Part shown: in pieces, positions 56,062 to 63,201 of the stretch
Layout of the letters: the number at the start of each line of letters is the position of its first letter
Numbering within the stretch: the stretch's first letter is position 1
Assembly: GCA_016194865.1 (NCBI GenBank)
Contig: JACQAT010000007.1
Span: forward strand, 1 to 64,000
Length of the DNA: 64,000 bases
From: Chloroflexota bacterium
GTDB taxonomy: Bacteria; Chloroflexota; Limnocylindria; P2-11E
Direction of reading: 5' to 3'
Position numbers and translations under genes: made by a program
Notes under the pieces: generated by a model
The model's database searches: none
What the model was told of the DNA's origin: nothing
The model's input: only the letters and a program-made list of their open reading frames with translations

Positions 56062-56501
56062 CCCAGCACCTCGAGCGTCACGGCGACGTTGTTCGCGATC
56101 GCCTTCGAGATCGGGCAGTTCGCCTTCGCGTCCTCGGCAAGCTCCTTGATCTTCGCGGCGTCGATCCCGGGTGCGTCGGCCTTCACGCGGAGCGCGCTCT
56201 CGAGCACGCCGTTGCCCCCGCTCGGTGCCGAGCCGAACGTGACACGCGCCGTGATCTCGAGCGACCTGACGGTCGCCCCGGCCTTCGCAAGGCGCGCGGC
56301 GAACGCCATCGAGAAGCAGCTCGCGTGCGCGGCGGCGAGCAGCTCCTCGGGGCTCGTGAGGCCTTCGCTGCCCGTGCCCTCGGTCCGCTCCTTCCAGCTC
56401 GAGCCCGCGCTCTTCAGCACGCCACTTTTTGTTGTGACATTGCCTTTGCCGGTCGCGAGATCGCCTTCCCACCGCGCGGTCGCCTCATGGCTCGTCGGCA
56501 T
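56058..56501 (-). CDS. OsmC/Ohr family peroxidase
   Basis: 147 residues from ATG 56501 after GGGGAGGT. The two redox Cys are in AAAHASCFSMAF and AKANCPISKAI; SPEELLAAAH is a family signature. It detoxifies organic hydroperoxides with dithiol reductants. The length and sequence are closer to OsmC than Ohr. Confidence 0.93.
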   Translation of the reverse strand: MPTSHEATARWEGDLATGKGNVTTKSGVLKSAGSSWKERTEGTGSEGLTSPEELLAAAHASCFSMAFAARLAKAGATVRSLEITARVTFGSAPSGGNGVLESALRVKADAPGIDAAKIKELAEDAKANCPISKAIANNVAVTLEVLG

Positions 56502-56547
56502 CGTGACCTCCCCTATGTGTTGGTCACGAGCCTACCCGCATCCGCGG

Positions 56548-57801
56548 CTAGTCCGCCGCGGCGAGCTCCTCCACCGGGACCGCGCGGCCGTCGGAACGGA
56601 AGTCACGCAGCCGTTGGACGCGCGTCAGGAGCGTGACGACGACGGCCGCGACCATGCCGCCACCGAGCGCCGCCGCGAAGGTCGGGCCCAGGAGGCTGAC
56701 CGCGGCACCCGTCTCCACGTGCGAGAACTGCGTGAGGCCGCGCGTGACGATCGTGAGCAGCGACATCACGCGTCCCCGGTATGCGTCGGCCGTGGCGAGC
56801 TGCGCGATCGTCCCGCGCATCGCGCCCCACAGGGCGTCCGCGTAGCCAAGGACGAAGAGGATCGCGAGCGTGAGCGGAAGGGAGCGCGACCACGCGAACG
56901 CGACGATCGCGCCGGCGTAGAGGGTGCCCGCGCCGATCATGACGCGGCCCTTCTGTCTGATGTTGCCGACGGCGATCAGCGTGCTCGCGCCGAGGATCGC
57001 GCCGAATCCGACGCTGCTGAGCATGAAGCCGAGGCCGGTCGCGCCGACGTCGAGCACATCACGCGCGAAGATCGTGTACAGCGCCTGATTCGCGCCGAAG
57101 ATCGAGAGGCAGGCCTCCGTCATGAGGATGAGCGGAAGGATCGCGTGGTGTCGCGCGTAGCGCAGCCCGCTCAGCGCGTCGGCACGCAGCGAGCTCGGCG
57201 CGCGGGCCTGCGTCGGCGGCAGGCGCATCAGGAGGAGCCCGAAGATGATCGCGAAGTAGCTCGCCGCGTTCACGAAGAAGGGGACGCCGATCCCGTAGAG
57301 GGCGATGAGGACGCCGGAGATCGCGGGGCCGATGAAGGTCGAGAGGCGAAAGATCATCGAGCTGAGCGCGACCGCGTGCTGCATCTGGTGACGCGGGACG
57401 AGGGTGGGGAACATCGCGGTCCGCGCGGGCACGTCGAACGCCATGACCGTCGCGGTCGTGAGGCTGATCAGGTAGATGTGCCAGAACTGGACCGCTCCCG
57501 TGACGACGAGCGTGCCCAGGACGAGGGACGCCACCACCATCAGGCTCTGCGTGACGAGCAGGAGCCTGCGGCGCGGCACGCGGTCCGCGACCGCGCCCCC
57601 GACGACCGCGAGCAGGACGATCGGCAGCCCGCGCGCGAGGCCGCCGAGCCCGAGGAGGAGCGGCGAGTCGGTGAGCTGATAGAGGAGCCAGCTCGTCGCG
57701 GTGAGCTCGACCCAGGTCCCGACGTTGGACGTCGTCTGGCCGACCCAGTAGAGCGCGAAGTTCCGCGAGCGGAACGGCGCGAGACCGGCGGGGAGCTTTA
57801 T
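56548..57801 (-). CDS. Major facilitator superfamily transporter, rare start codon
   Basis: About 417 residues with twelve membrane helices. FRSRNFALYWVGQTTSNVGTW begins helix 1, and GGAVADRVPRRRLLL is the MFS loop motif. It resembles enterobactin-exporter/tetracycline-type drug exporters (EntS-like); the substrate is unknown. No ATG, GTG or TTG fits. ATA 57801 overlaps the TAA of the upstream gene (ATAA) and gives a sensible N-terminus. Confidence 0.87.
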   Translation of the reverse strand: MKLPAGLAPFRSRNFALYWVGQTTSNVGTWVELTATSWLLYQLTDSPLLLGLGGLARGLPIVLLAVVGGAVADRVPRRRLLLVTQSLMVVASLVLGTLVVTGAVQFWHIYLISLTTATVMAFDVPARTAMFPTLVPRHQMQHAVALSSMIFRLSTFIGPAISGVLIALYGIGVPFFVNAASYFAIIFGLLLMRLPPTQARAPSSLRADALSGLRYARHHAILPLILMTEACLSIFGANQALYTIFARDVLDVGATGLGFMLSSVGFGAILGASTLIAVGNIRQKGRVMIGAGTLYAGAIVAFAWSRSLPLTLAILFVLGYADALWGAMRGTIAQLATADAYRGRVMSLLTIVTRGLTQFSHVETGAAVSLLGPTFAAALGGGMVAAVVVTLLTRVQRLRDFRSDGRAVPVEELAAAD

Positions 57802-58256
57802 CGCGTCGTCCCCGTCAGGCGCCAGGCGACCTCGTCCGGCAGCTCGTCGCGGAGGATGGGCTCGAGCGTCCTCACGTAGGCGACGATCCGCTTCCCGAGC
57901 CTCTGCTGCAGCGCGGCATCCAGGGCCTTCGCCTCGAACGGCTCCCAGAGCCGAGCCCAGCCCTTGTCCCATTCCTCGAGTCGCACGACACCGCCGAGCT
58001 TGCCCCGCAGCGCGCGCTCGTGCGTGCGGAACGCGCCGAGCAGCCGCGCGTTCGTCAGGCCATCGGCCTCGAAGTGCAGGCCGATCTCGACGACGCCGAG
58101 CTTCGTCCGAGGCTGGCACTCGTAATGGAGATCCTTGTTGCCGAACCACCACTTGACCATCCAGCCACGTACCTCGACGTGCGCGGCGCCAAGGGTCGTG
58201 GGCAGTGTGTCGCTGACGTCCCTCGCGACCGCTCGGACGAACGCGCTCGTCTCCAT
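57798..58256 (-). CDS. Conserved-looking protein of unknown function
   Basis: 152 residues. It has mixed alpha/beta composition with VEVRGWMVKWWFGNKDLHYE and GLHFEADGLTNARLL, but no membrane segment or recognised motif. ATG 58256 overlaps the stop of the small upstream ORF (TGATG), and its TAA overlaps the ATA start of the MFS gene, so the three are probably one operon. Confidence 0.65.
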   Translation of the reverse strand: METSAFVRAVARDVSDTLPTTLGAAHVEVRGWMVKWWFGNKDLHYECQPRTKLGVVEIGLHFEADGLTNARLLGAFRTHERALRGKLGGVVRLEEWDKGWARLWEPFEAKALDAALQQRLGKRIVAYVRTLEPILRDELPDEVAWRLTGTTR

Positions 58257-58468
58257 CAGCTGGTGTGGATGCGCACGTAGAGGTCGACGGTGCCGGCGAG
58301 GATCGGCGCGCAGATGCCGAAGATGCGCCAGCCGAGCCTCGAATGGAGGAACGATGCCGCGGTCTCGTCAAGGCCGAAGTCGGTGTGCCAGATCGCGTGA
58401 TACGCGCTCCTGGCAGTTGTCTCGTTCGCACGGCCGTTCGCTGGTGGAATCACGCTCCGCGGCACCAT
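58256..58468 (-). CDS. Small hypothetical protein, coupled to the next gene
   Basis: 70 residues from ATG 58468, divergent from the tRNA-Asn gene. It contains one hydrophobic stretch near the end (WRIFGICAPILAGTVDLYV). No family is recognised. The TGATG overlap with the next gene argues for a real coding unit, but its first codons overlap the TACAAT box of the tRNA promoter. Confidence 0.4.
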   Translation of the reverse strand: MVPRSVIPPANGRANETTARSAYHAIWHTDFGLDETAASFLHSRLGWRIFGICAPILAGTVDLYVRIHTS

Positions 58469-58485
58469 ACAATCGAGGCCGCCAC

Positions 58486-58758
58486 TCCGGTGTGGCCGAG
58501 CGGTAAGGCAGCGGACTGTCGAACGGCAGCCTCATGGGGAAACCCGTGAGTGAGGACTGGGTGAATTGCGGGAAACCTACGGCCCGAAGGGGCTAAGGCA
58601 ATCCGCAGCCAAGCCCGAGGCACGCCTCGGGAAGGTTCAGAGACTAAGCGCCCGGCACCTACAGCCGCGAGGCCATGGTGAAGAGATAGTCCACGTCCGA
58701 GGGAAACCTCGGGGAACGGGTAATCCGTGGATCGGAGGTTCGAATCCTCCCACCGGAG
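58486..58758 (+). tRNA. tRNA-Asn (anticodon GTT) interrupted by a group I intron
   Basis: Exons 58486-58519 and 58721-58758 join to a 72-nt cloverleaf: acceptor TCCGGTG/CACCGGA, D stem GCC/GGC, anticodon stem GCGGA/TCCGT, loop CTGTTAA, T arm GGAGG-TTCGAAT-CCTCC, and discriminator G, as expected for Asn. The intron cuts the anticodon between positions 35 and 36. CCA is not encoded. TACAAT at 58468-58473 is a plausible -10 box. Reading the unspliced GTC as Asp is less consistent with group I splicing rules. Confidence 0.9.
58520..58720 (+). ncRNA. Group I self-splicing intron (IC3-like)
   Basis: 201 nt. The 5' exon ends CTGT and pairs with internal guide GCAG (58526-58529), leaving the conserved U-G at the splice site; the last intron base is G58720. 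All core elements are visible: P AATTGCGGGAAA (58564-58575), Q AATCCGCAGCC (58600-58610), R GTTCAGAGACTA (58635-58646) and S AAGAGATAGTCC (58681-58692). Small tRNA introns of this kind are known from cyanobacterial tRNA-Leu and some proteobacterial tRNAs. It has no internal endonuclease gene. Confidence 0.93.
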
Positions 58759-58784
58759 CAGACGCGCGAGCGCGCGTCCCTCTC

Positions 58785-58826
58785 TTGACGCGGGATGTGT
58801 CGAGATGTTAGAACTAACGTTCTAAC
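58785..58826 (+). promoter_or_regulatory. Promoter and LexA-type SOS box of the HNH gene
   Basis: TTGACG (58785-58790) and TAGAAC (58809-58814) with an 18-nt spacer form a likely promoter. The 20-bp palindrome 58807-58826 (arms GTTAGAAC and GTTCTAAC) contains GAAC-TAAC-GTTC, matching the Gram-positive LexA consensus GAACN4GTTC. It covers the -10 box and ends on the base before the GTG start, so the mRNA would be leaderless or nearly so. Repression by LexA is inferred. Confidence 0.75.
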
Positions 58827-59723
58827 GTGCAGGTCTGCGAAGAGTGCGGCGTCGAGTTCCCTTACATCGTCACCATCAATGGCGCCCGACTGAACGTCCG
58901 CGGTCGAAAGCGTTGCCTCTCGTGTCGCCCGCACCGTCCGCTCGCGAAGCCGCGCCGACGCGTGCAGCGCGCGATCCTGACCAAGCTCTGCGCCGTCTGC
59001 GGTATGCCCTTCTTGGCGCGACAGGTCGATGGGAAGCTGCGAATGCTCTACAGGCGGCGCTTCTGCTTCGACTGTTCGCCTTTCGGCTTGCACAACACAT
59101 CCAAGTCCCCGCTGGGCATCCCAGACCCTGCGGAGCTCCGGGAGCGCCGGCGCAGACGGAAGAACGCGGCGACCTACCGTTCTCTGAAGGTGCGACGGAA
59201 ACGCCGCAAGGCGGACCTGATCCAGACGCGCGGCGGCTGCTGCGAAGAGTGTGGCTACGACGCGAGCCCGGCTGCCCTGGAATTCCACCACCGGGATCCC
59301 GCCACGAAGGAATTCGCTCTCGGCAACTTCCAAGGAACCTGGGATCGGCTGCTGCGCGAAGCCGAGAAGTGCGACCTTCTGTGCGCGAATTGCCACCGCA
59401 CTCGGCATGCGACGCTTGACGCAGGTCGTGGCGATCATCCGGTCGTCGCGCATCGGCGCCGACGAAAGCTCCGCGCGATCGAATACATGGGCGGGACGTG
59501 CCACGGCTGCGGACGCGCCGGCCTTCCGGCCATCTTCGAATTCCATCACCGGGACGCGGCGCAGAAAGACTTCGGGATCTCAGAGACCGGCATCCCGCAC
59601 AAGTGGGAGACTGTCGTCGCCGAGCTCGCCAAGTGCGTGATGCTCTGCGCGAACTGCCACCGCGAGGTCCATGCCGGCGCACGGCGGATCGGTGAGGACG
59701 AACTCCGGTATCGCGCCGCCTGA
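58827..59723 (+). CDS. Double HNH endonuclease-like zinc protein
   Basis: 298 residues from GTG 58827. N-terminal CxxC pairs (CEEC, CLSC, CAVC, CFDC) suggest zinc ribbons. Two tandem HNH units follow: CCEECGY...LEFHHRDPATKEF...LCANCHRTRH and CHGCG...FEFHHRDAAQKDFG...LCANCHREVH, each with the HH of the beta-beta-alpha metal fold. The middle is very basic (RERRRRRKN). It probably nicks or binds DNA. SOS control and the nearby intron are its only contextual clues. Confidence 0.85.
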   Translation: MQVCEECGVEFPYIVTINGARLNVRGRKRCLSCRPHRPLAKPRRRVQRAILTKLCAVCGMPFLARQVDGKLRMLYRRRFCFDCSPFGLHNTSKSPLGIPDPAELRERRRRRKNAATYRSLKVRRKRRKADLIQTRGGCCEECGYDASPAALEFHHRDPATKEFALGNFQGTWDRLLREAEKCDLLCANCHRTRHATLDAGRGDHPVVAHRRRRKLRAIEYMGGTCHGCGRAGLPAIFEFHHRDAAQKDFGISETGIPHKWETVVAELAKCVMLCANCHREVHAGARRIGEDELRYRAA

Positions 59724-59737
59724 CGCATGATGCGCCC

Positions 59738-60346
59738 GTGGATACGTTCACGCGCCGCGAGATCGTGCTCCTCGACCGGCTGCGGACGCCCGAGAAGGTG
59801 CAGGCCTATCTCGACGGTCTCGCGTACAACCTCGAGCCCGATGGCGACACCGTCCGTTCGCCGCGACGGGTCATGCGTGACCGCACCGCGCACTGCGCGG
59901 AGGGCGCGATCTTCGCCGCCGCGGCATTTCGTCACCACGGACGGCCTCCGCTCGTCATCGACCTCGAGGCCGTCCGCGATGACGACCACGTGATCGCGCC
60001 ATACAAAGAAGCCGGGCTGTGGGGCGCCGTGGCGACATCCAAGTTCGCGGGCCTGCGGTACCGCGCACCGGTGTATCGCACGGTGCGCGAGCTCGTGATG
60101 AGCTACTTCGAGGACTACTACAACTGGGACGGCGAGCGGACGCTGCGCGCGTACTCGCGCCCCCTCTCGCTCGCGCGCTTCGACGGGATCGGGTGGACCA
60201 CCGCCGAGGACGAGCTCTGGCCGGTGGTGGAATTCCTCGCACGCGCGCGACACACGACGCTCGTTCCGAGCTCGGTCGCGCGCCGTCTCGCACGACTGGA
60301 TCGGCGCTCGTACGACAGTGGCCTCGTAGGCGCGCCACCGCACTGA
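59738..60346 (+). CDS. Possible transglutaminase-like cysteine protein
   Basis: 202 residues from GTG 59738. RTAHCAEGAIFAAAAFRHHG resembles the Cys-containing helix of transglutaminase-like folds, and LEAVRDDDHVIAPYK could carry the partner His. There is no signal peptide. It follows the HNH gene by 14 nt. The function is inferred from two motifs and is weak; otherwise it is a hypothetical protein. Confidence 0.65.
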   Translation: MDTFTRREIVLLDRLRTPEKVQAYLDGLAYNLEPDGDTVRSPRRVMRDRTAHCAEGAIFAAAAFRHHGRPPLVIDLEAVRDDDHVIAPYKEAGLWGAVATSKFAGLRYRAPVYRTVRELVMSYFEDYYNWDGERTLRAYSRPLSLARFDGIGWTTAEDELWPVVEFLARARHTTLVPSSVARRLARLDRRSYDSGLVGAPPH

Positions 60347-60390
60347 CCGTGTGGTACGTTCCCACCCGTCCACACGCGGAGGAGGGGTCC

Positions 60391-60951
60391 GTGCTGCGTA
60401 CCGTCACCGTGGTCGAGGAGCGGCCCTGGCTGCTCCTCGCGATCGTGTTCGCCGCCACCCTGATCTTCGGCTTCGCCATCCAGGCGGGCGGCAGCGCGTA
60501 CCTGCGCTGGACCGCGGACCCCATCGTTCTCAAGTACCGGACGACGCTCTCGTACACCTCGGCGCTCGTCGGCGATGCGCTGCTGCTGCCGCTGGTGAAC
60601 GTCTTCATCACGAGCCAGCTCGCCGTCTGGCGCCGCAGGCCGAGGATCGGCGAGATCGTGCTCGCCATGCTCGCCGCGGGAACGCTGACGGCGGCGGTGC
60701 ACCTCTATCAGGCCGCCAACGCGCTCCTCAACTGGACGATGACCGCTCCCTACAGCTGGACCCCGCTCGGCTACGTGCACGCGGGGTTCATGTTCTGCGA
60801 GCTGTCGCTGGTGCTCTTCTTCTGGGGCCAGGTCGCGCGTGTCGCCGCGGAGCAGCCGCGCGCGATCTTCTCGCACCGGATCCTGATGGTCGTGCTCTGC
60901 AGCCTGTTCTTCCTCCGCCTGCTGCTCGGCGACTACGGATATTTCGCCTAG
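60391..60951 (+). CDS. Integral membrane protein of unknown function
   Basis: 186 residues from GTG 60391, chosen for the strong GGAGGAGGGG at 60378-60387; a GTG at 60349 is possible. Five hydrophobic segments, including WLLLAIVFAATLIFGFAI and the C-terminal HRILMVVLCSLFFLRLLLG, are separated by short loops. No known motif. Confidence 0.7.
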   Translation: MLRTVTVVEERPWLLLAIVFAATLIFGFAIQAGGSAYLRWTADPIVLKYRTTLSYTSALVGDALLLPLVNVFITSQLAVWRRRPRIGEIVLAMLAAGTLTAAVHLYQAANALLNWTMTAPYSWTPLGYVHAGFMFCELSLVLFFWGQVARVAAEQPRAIFSHRILMVVLCSLFFLRLLLGDYGYFA

Positions 60952-61759
60952 CAGCCGCGCCGTCACGCGCGACGGCGTCGCGCTGCGCTTCTGGGAATGG
61001 CCCGGCGCCGAGCCGTCGACGCTGCTCCTGCATGGCGTCGCCAACTACGGACGCTATTGGGACGACGCCGCCACCGAGATCGACGGGCGCCTGCGGCTCA
61101 TCGCGCCCGACGCGCGCGGGCACGGCGACAGCGACCGTCATGGGATCGGCTACGAGCGGGACGAGTTCCTGAAGGACGTCATCGCGATCCTCGACGACAC
61201 CGGGATCGCGCACGCGCTCGTCGTGGGGCATTCGATGGGCGGCGGGCACGCGATCGGGCTCGCGGCGCGTCATCCCGAGCGCGTGCGCGGCCTCGTCCTG
61301 GTCGACCACAGCCCGCAGCCGATGCCGGAGGGCGCGACGCGCGCGCGCCGCCTGACCAGCACGCGCGACGACCGGTTCGACGATCGTGCGGCCGCGCTGG
61401 CCTACCTCAAGCGCACCTCACCGGGATACAGCGACCACGTCTACGAGGGCCGCCTCGAGCACGCGTTCCGCGCGACCGACGGCGGCGGCCTGGTCTGGCG
61501 CTCCGATCGCGATGCGCTCGCGCGGATCTTCCAGCACGGCCTGCCGGCGGCCGAGCGCTGGGCGGAGCTGGAGCGCGTGCGCTGCCCGACGCTCGTGGTG
61601 CGCGGCACGCGCTCGCAGGTCCTCGATGAGCGCACGGCGCGGCGGATGGTCGACGCGACGCACGGCAGGCTCCTCGAGCTCGACGCCGGTCACAACATCG
61701 CGCTCGATCGTCCTCACGAGCTCGCGAGCGCGATCGTGGAGCTCGCCGGCTCGCTCTAG
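60941..61759 (+). CDS. Alpha/beta hydrolase, rare start codon
   Basis: About 272 residues. TLLLHGVANYGRYWDDAA is the oxyanion region, VVGHSMGGGHAIGLA holds the nucleophilic Ser, and LDAGHNIALDRP the His. The substrate is unknown. After the last upstream in-frame stop (TGA 60884) there is no ATG, GTG or TTG before the conserved N-terminus; ATT 60941 is the best candidate and overlaps the preceding gene. The stop overlaps the converging FAD oxidase gene as CTAG. Confidence 0.85.
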   Translation: MSPSSRAVTRDGVALRFWEWPGAEPSTLLLHGVANYGRYWDDAATEIDGRLRLIAPDARGHGDSDRHGIGYERDEFLKDVIAILDDTGIAHALVVGHSMGGGHAIGLAARHPERVRGLVLVDHSPQPMPEGATRARRLTSTRDDRFDDRAAALAYLKRTSPGYSDHVYEGRLEHAFRATDGGGLVWRSDRDALARIFQHGLPAAERWAELERVRCPTLVVRGTRSQVLDERTARRMVDATHGRLLELDAGHNIALDRPHELASAIVELAGSL

Positions 61760-63169
61760 CCCTGCTCCCAGATCTTTCCCGGGTTGAGCAGGCCCTTCGG
61801 ATCGAGCGCGTCCTTGACCCGCTTCATCACGTCGAGCGCCGCGCCGTGCTCGGCCCGCATGTACGGCGCGCGCACCGCGCCGGTGCCGTGCTCGCCGGTC
61901 ACGGTGCCACCGACCTCGAGCGCGAGCTGGTGCAGGCGGTGCGCGAGGAGGTCGGAGCGCTTGATCTCATCGGGATCGCTCGGGTCGATGAGGATCGCGG
62001 AGTGCACGTTCCCGTCGCCGAAGTGGCCGTAGAAGATGACCGCGATCTCGCACTCCCTGCCGATCTCGCGCGCGCCGGATGGTGCGCGGGATCTCGGAGA
62101 GCGGGACCGCGAGATCCTCGCCGGCGAAGATGCGGTGCTTGTTCGGGTGCGCGAGCGCCGCGGCCGCCGCGAGACCGCTCCGCGCCGACCACAGCCGCTG
62201 GATCGCGGCCTCGTCCTCGGCGAGCGAGGTCACGGTCGCGCGCTGCTTCGCGATCGCCTCGACCATCCGCGCCGCGGACGCGACGTAGCCCGGCGTGCCC
62301 TCGACCTCGATGAACAGGACGGCCTCGCCGTCGGGTAGCCCGAGGTCGGGCCGGTAGAGGCGGATCGCCTCGACGGCGCTGCGGTCGAGCAGCTCGGCGG
62401 TCGAGGGAAGGATGCCCTCCTTGAAGAGGTCGTCGAGCGACCCGACGGTGTCCTCGAGCGCGTTGTAGCCCGCGAGCACCACAGCCCGCGCGGATGGCCG
62501 CGGCTGGACGCGCAGCCGCAGGCGCGTCGCGATGCCGAGCGTGCCCTCCGAGCCCACGAACAGCTTCGTAAGGTCGATGCCGCTGGAGCTCTTCAGCGCC
62601 TTCGAATGCAGGCCGCCGGTCTGGATCACGGAGCCATCCGCGAGCACGAGCTCGACCCCGAGCACGTACGCCGATGTCGTGCCCCAGCGCACCGCGTGCG
62701 GCCCGCTCGCGTTGTTCGCGACCATACCGCCGAGCGTGCAGGCGCGGCCGCTACCGGGGTCGGGCGGGAAGAAGAGCCCATGCGGAAGCAGCGCGGCCTG
62801 GAGATCGGCGAAGACGAGGCCCGGCTCCACGACCGCCTGGAGATTCGGCCGGTCGATCTCCACGATCGCCCGCATCCGCGCGAACGAGATGACGATCCCG
62901 CCGCGCGCCGCGACCGCGCCGCCGGTCTGGCCGGTCCCGCCGCCGCGCGGGACGACCGGCGTGTTCGTCTCGTCGGCGATGCGCACGACCGCGGCGACCT
63001 CGGCGGTGCTCACGGGTACCACGACGACGTCGGGCACGCGGTTCATGCGCAGCGACCAGAACGAGGCGTCGTACGCGTAGGGGAGCAGCGTCGCGGGATC
63101 ATCGATCACCCGATCGGCGGCGACGACCTCGCGAAGGCGTGATGCGAGGCGCGGAGCGACGGTCTGCAT
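61756..63169 (-). pseudogene. GlcD-like FAD-linked oxidase with frameshift
   Basis: Two frames together give about 470 residues of an FAD_binding_4/FAD-oxidase_C protein. The N-terminal part has PVVPRGGGTGQTGGAVA and GMVANNASGPHAVRWG; the C-terminal part in another frame has GTVTGEHGTGAVRAPYM and DPKGLLNPGKIWEQG. The break is in a CGCGCGCG tract at about 62066-62077: two missing bases would restore RRAREIGRECEIAVIFYGHF. It is paired with the divergent GlcF-like gene, which suggests a glycolate or D-lactate oxidase. It could be real decay, or an error in a GC repeat. Confidence 0.85.
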
Positions 63170-63201
63170 GGGACAATCATGGCATCAGCGCCAGCATCCA
63201 C

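Noticed and set aside
56089-57879. Long plus-strand frame (about 600 codons) opposite the OsmC and MFS genes
   Set aside because: The product is an Arg/Glu/Asp-rich shadow of a well-recognised MFS transporter; no domain, and the reverse strand shows the expected membrane helices.
58486-58530. Reading the interrupted tRNA as tRNA-Asp (GTC)
   Set aside because: That needs the 5' exon to end in C and breaks the U-G splice-site rule; splicing after T58519 and G58720 gives a canonical Asn anticodon loop.
58566-58811. Open frame inside the tRNA-Asn intron, as a possible intron-encoded nuclease
   Set aside because: It runs through the conserved intron core and the 3' tRNA exon and has no endonuclease motif; the sequence is explained by RNA structure.
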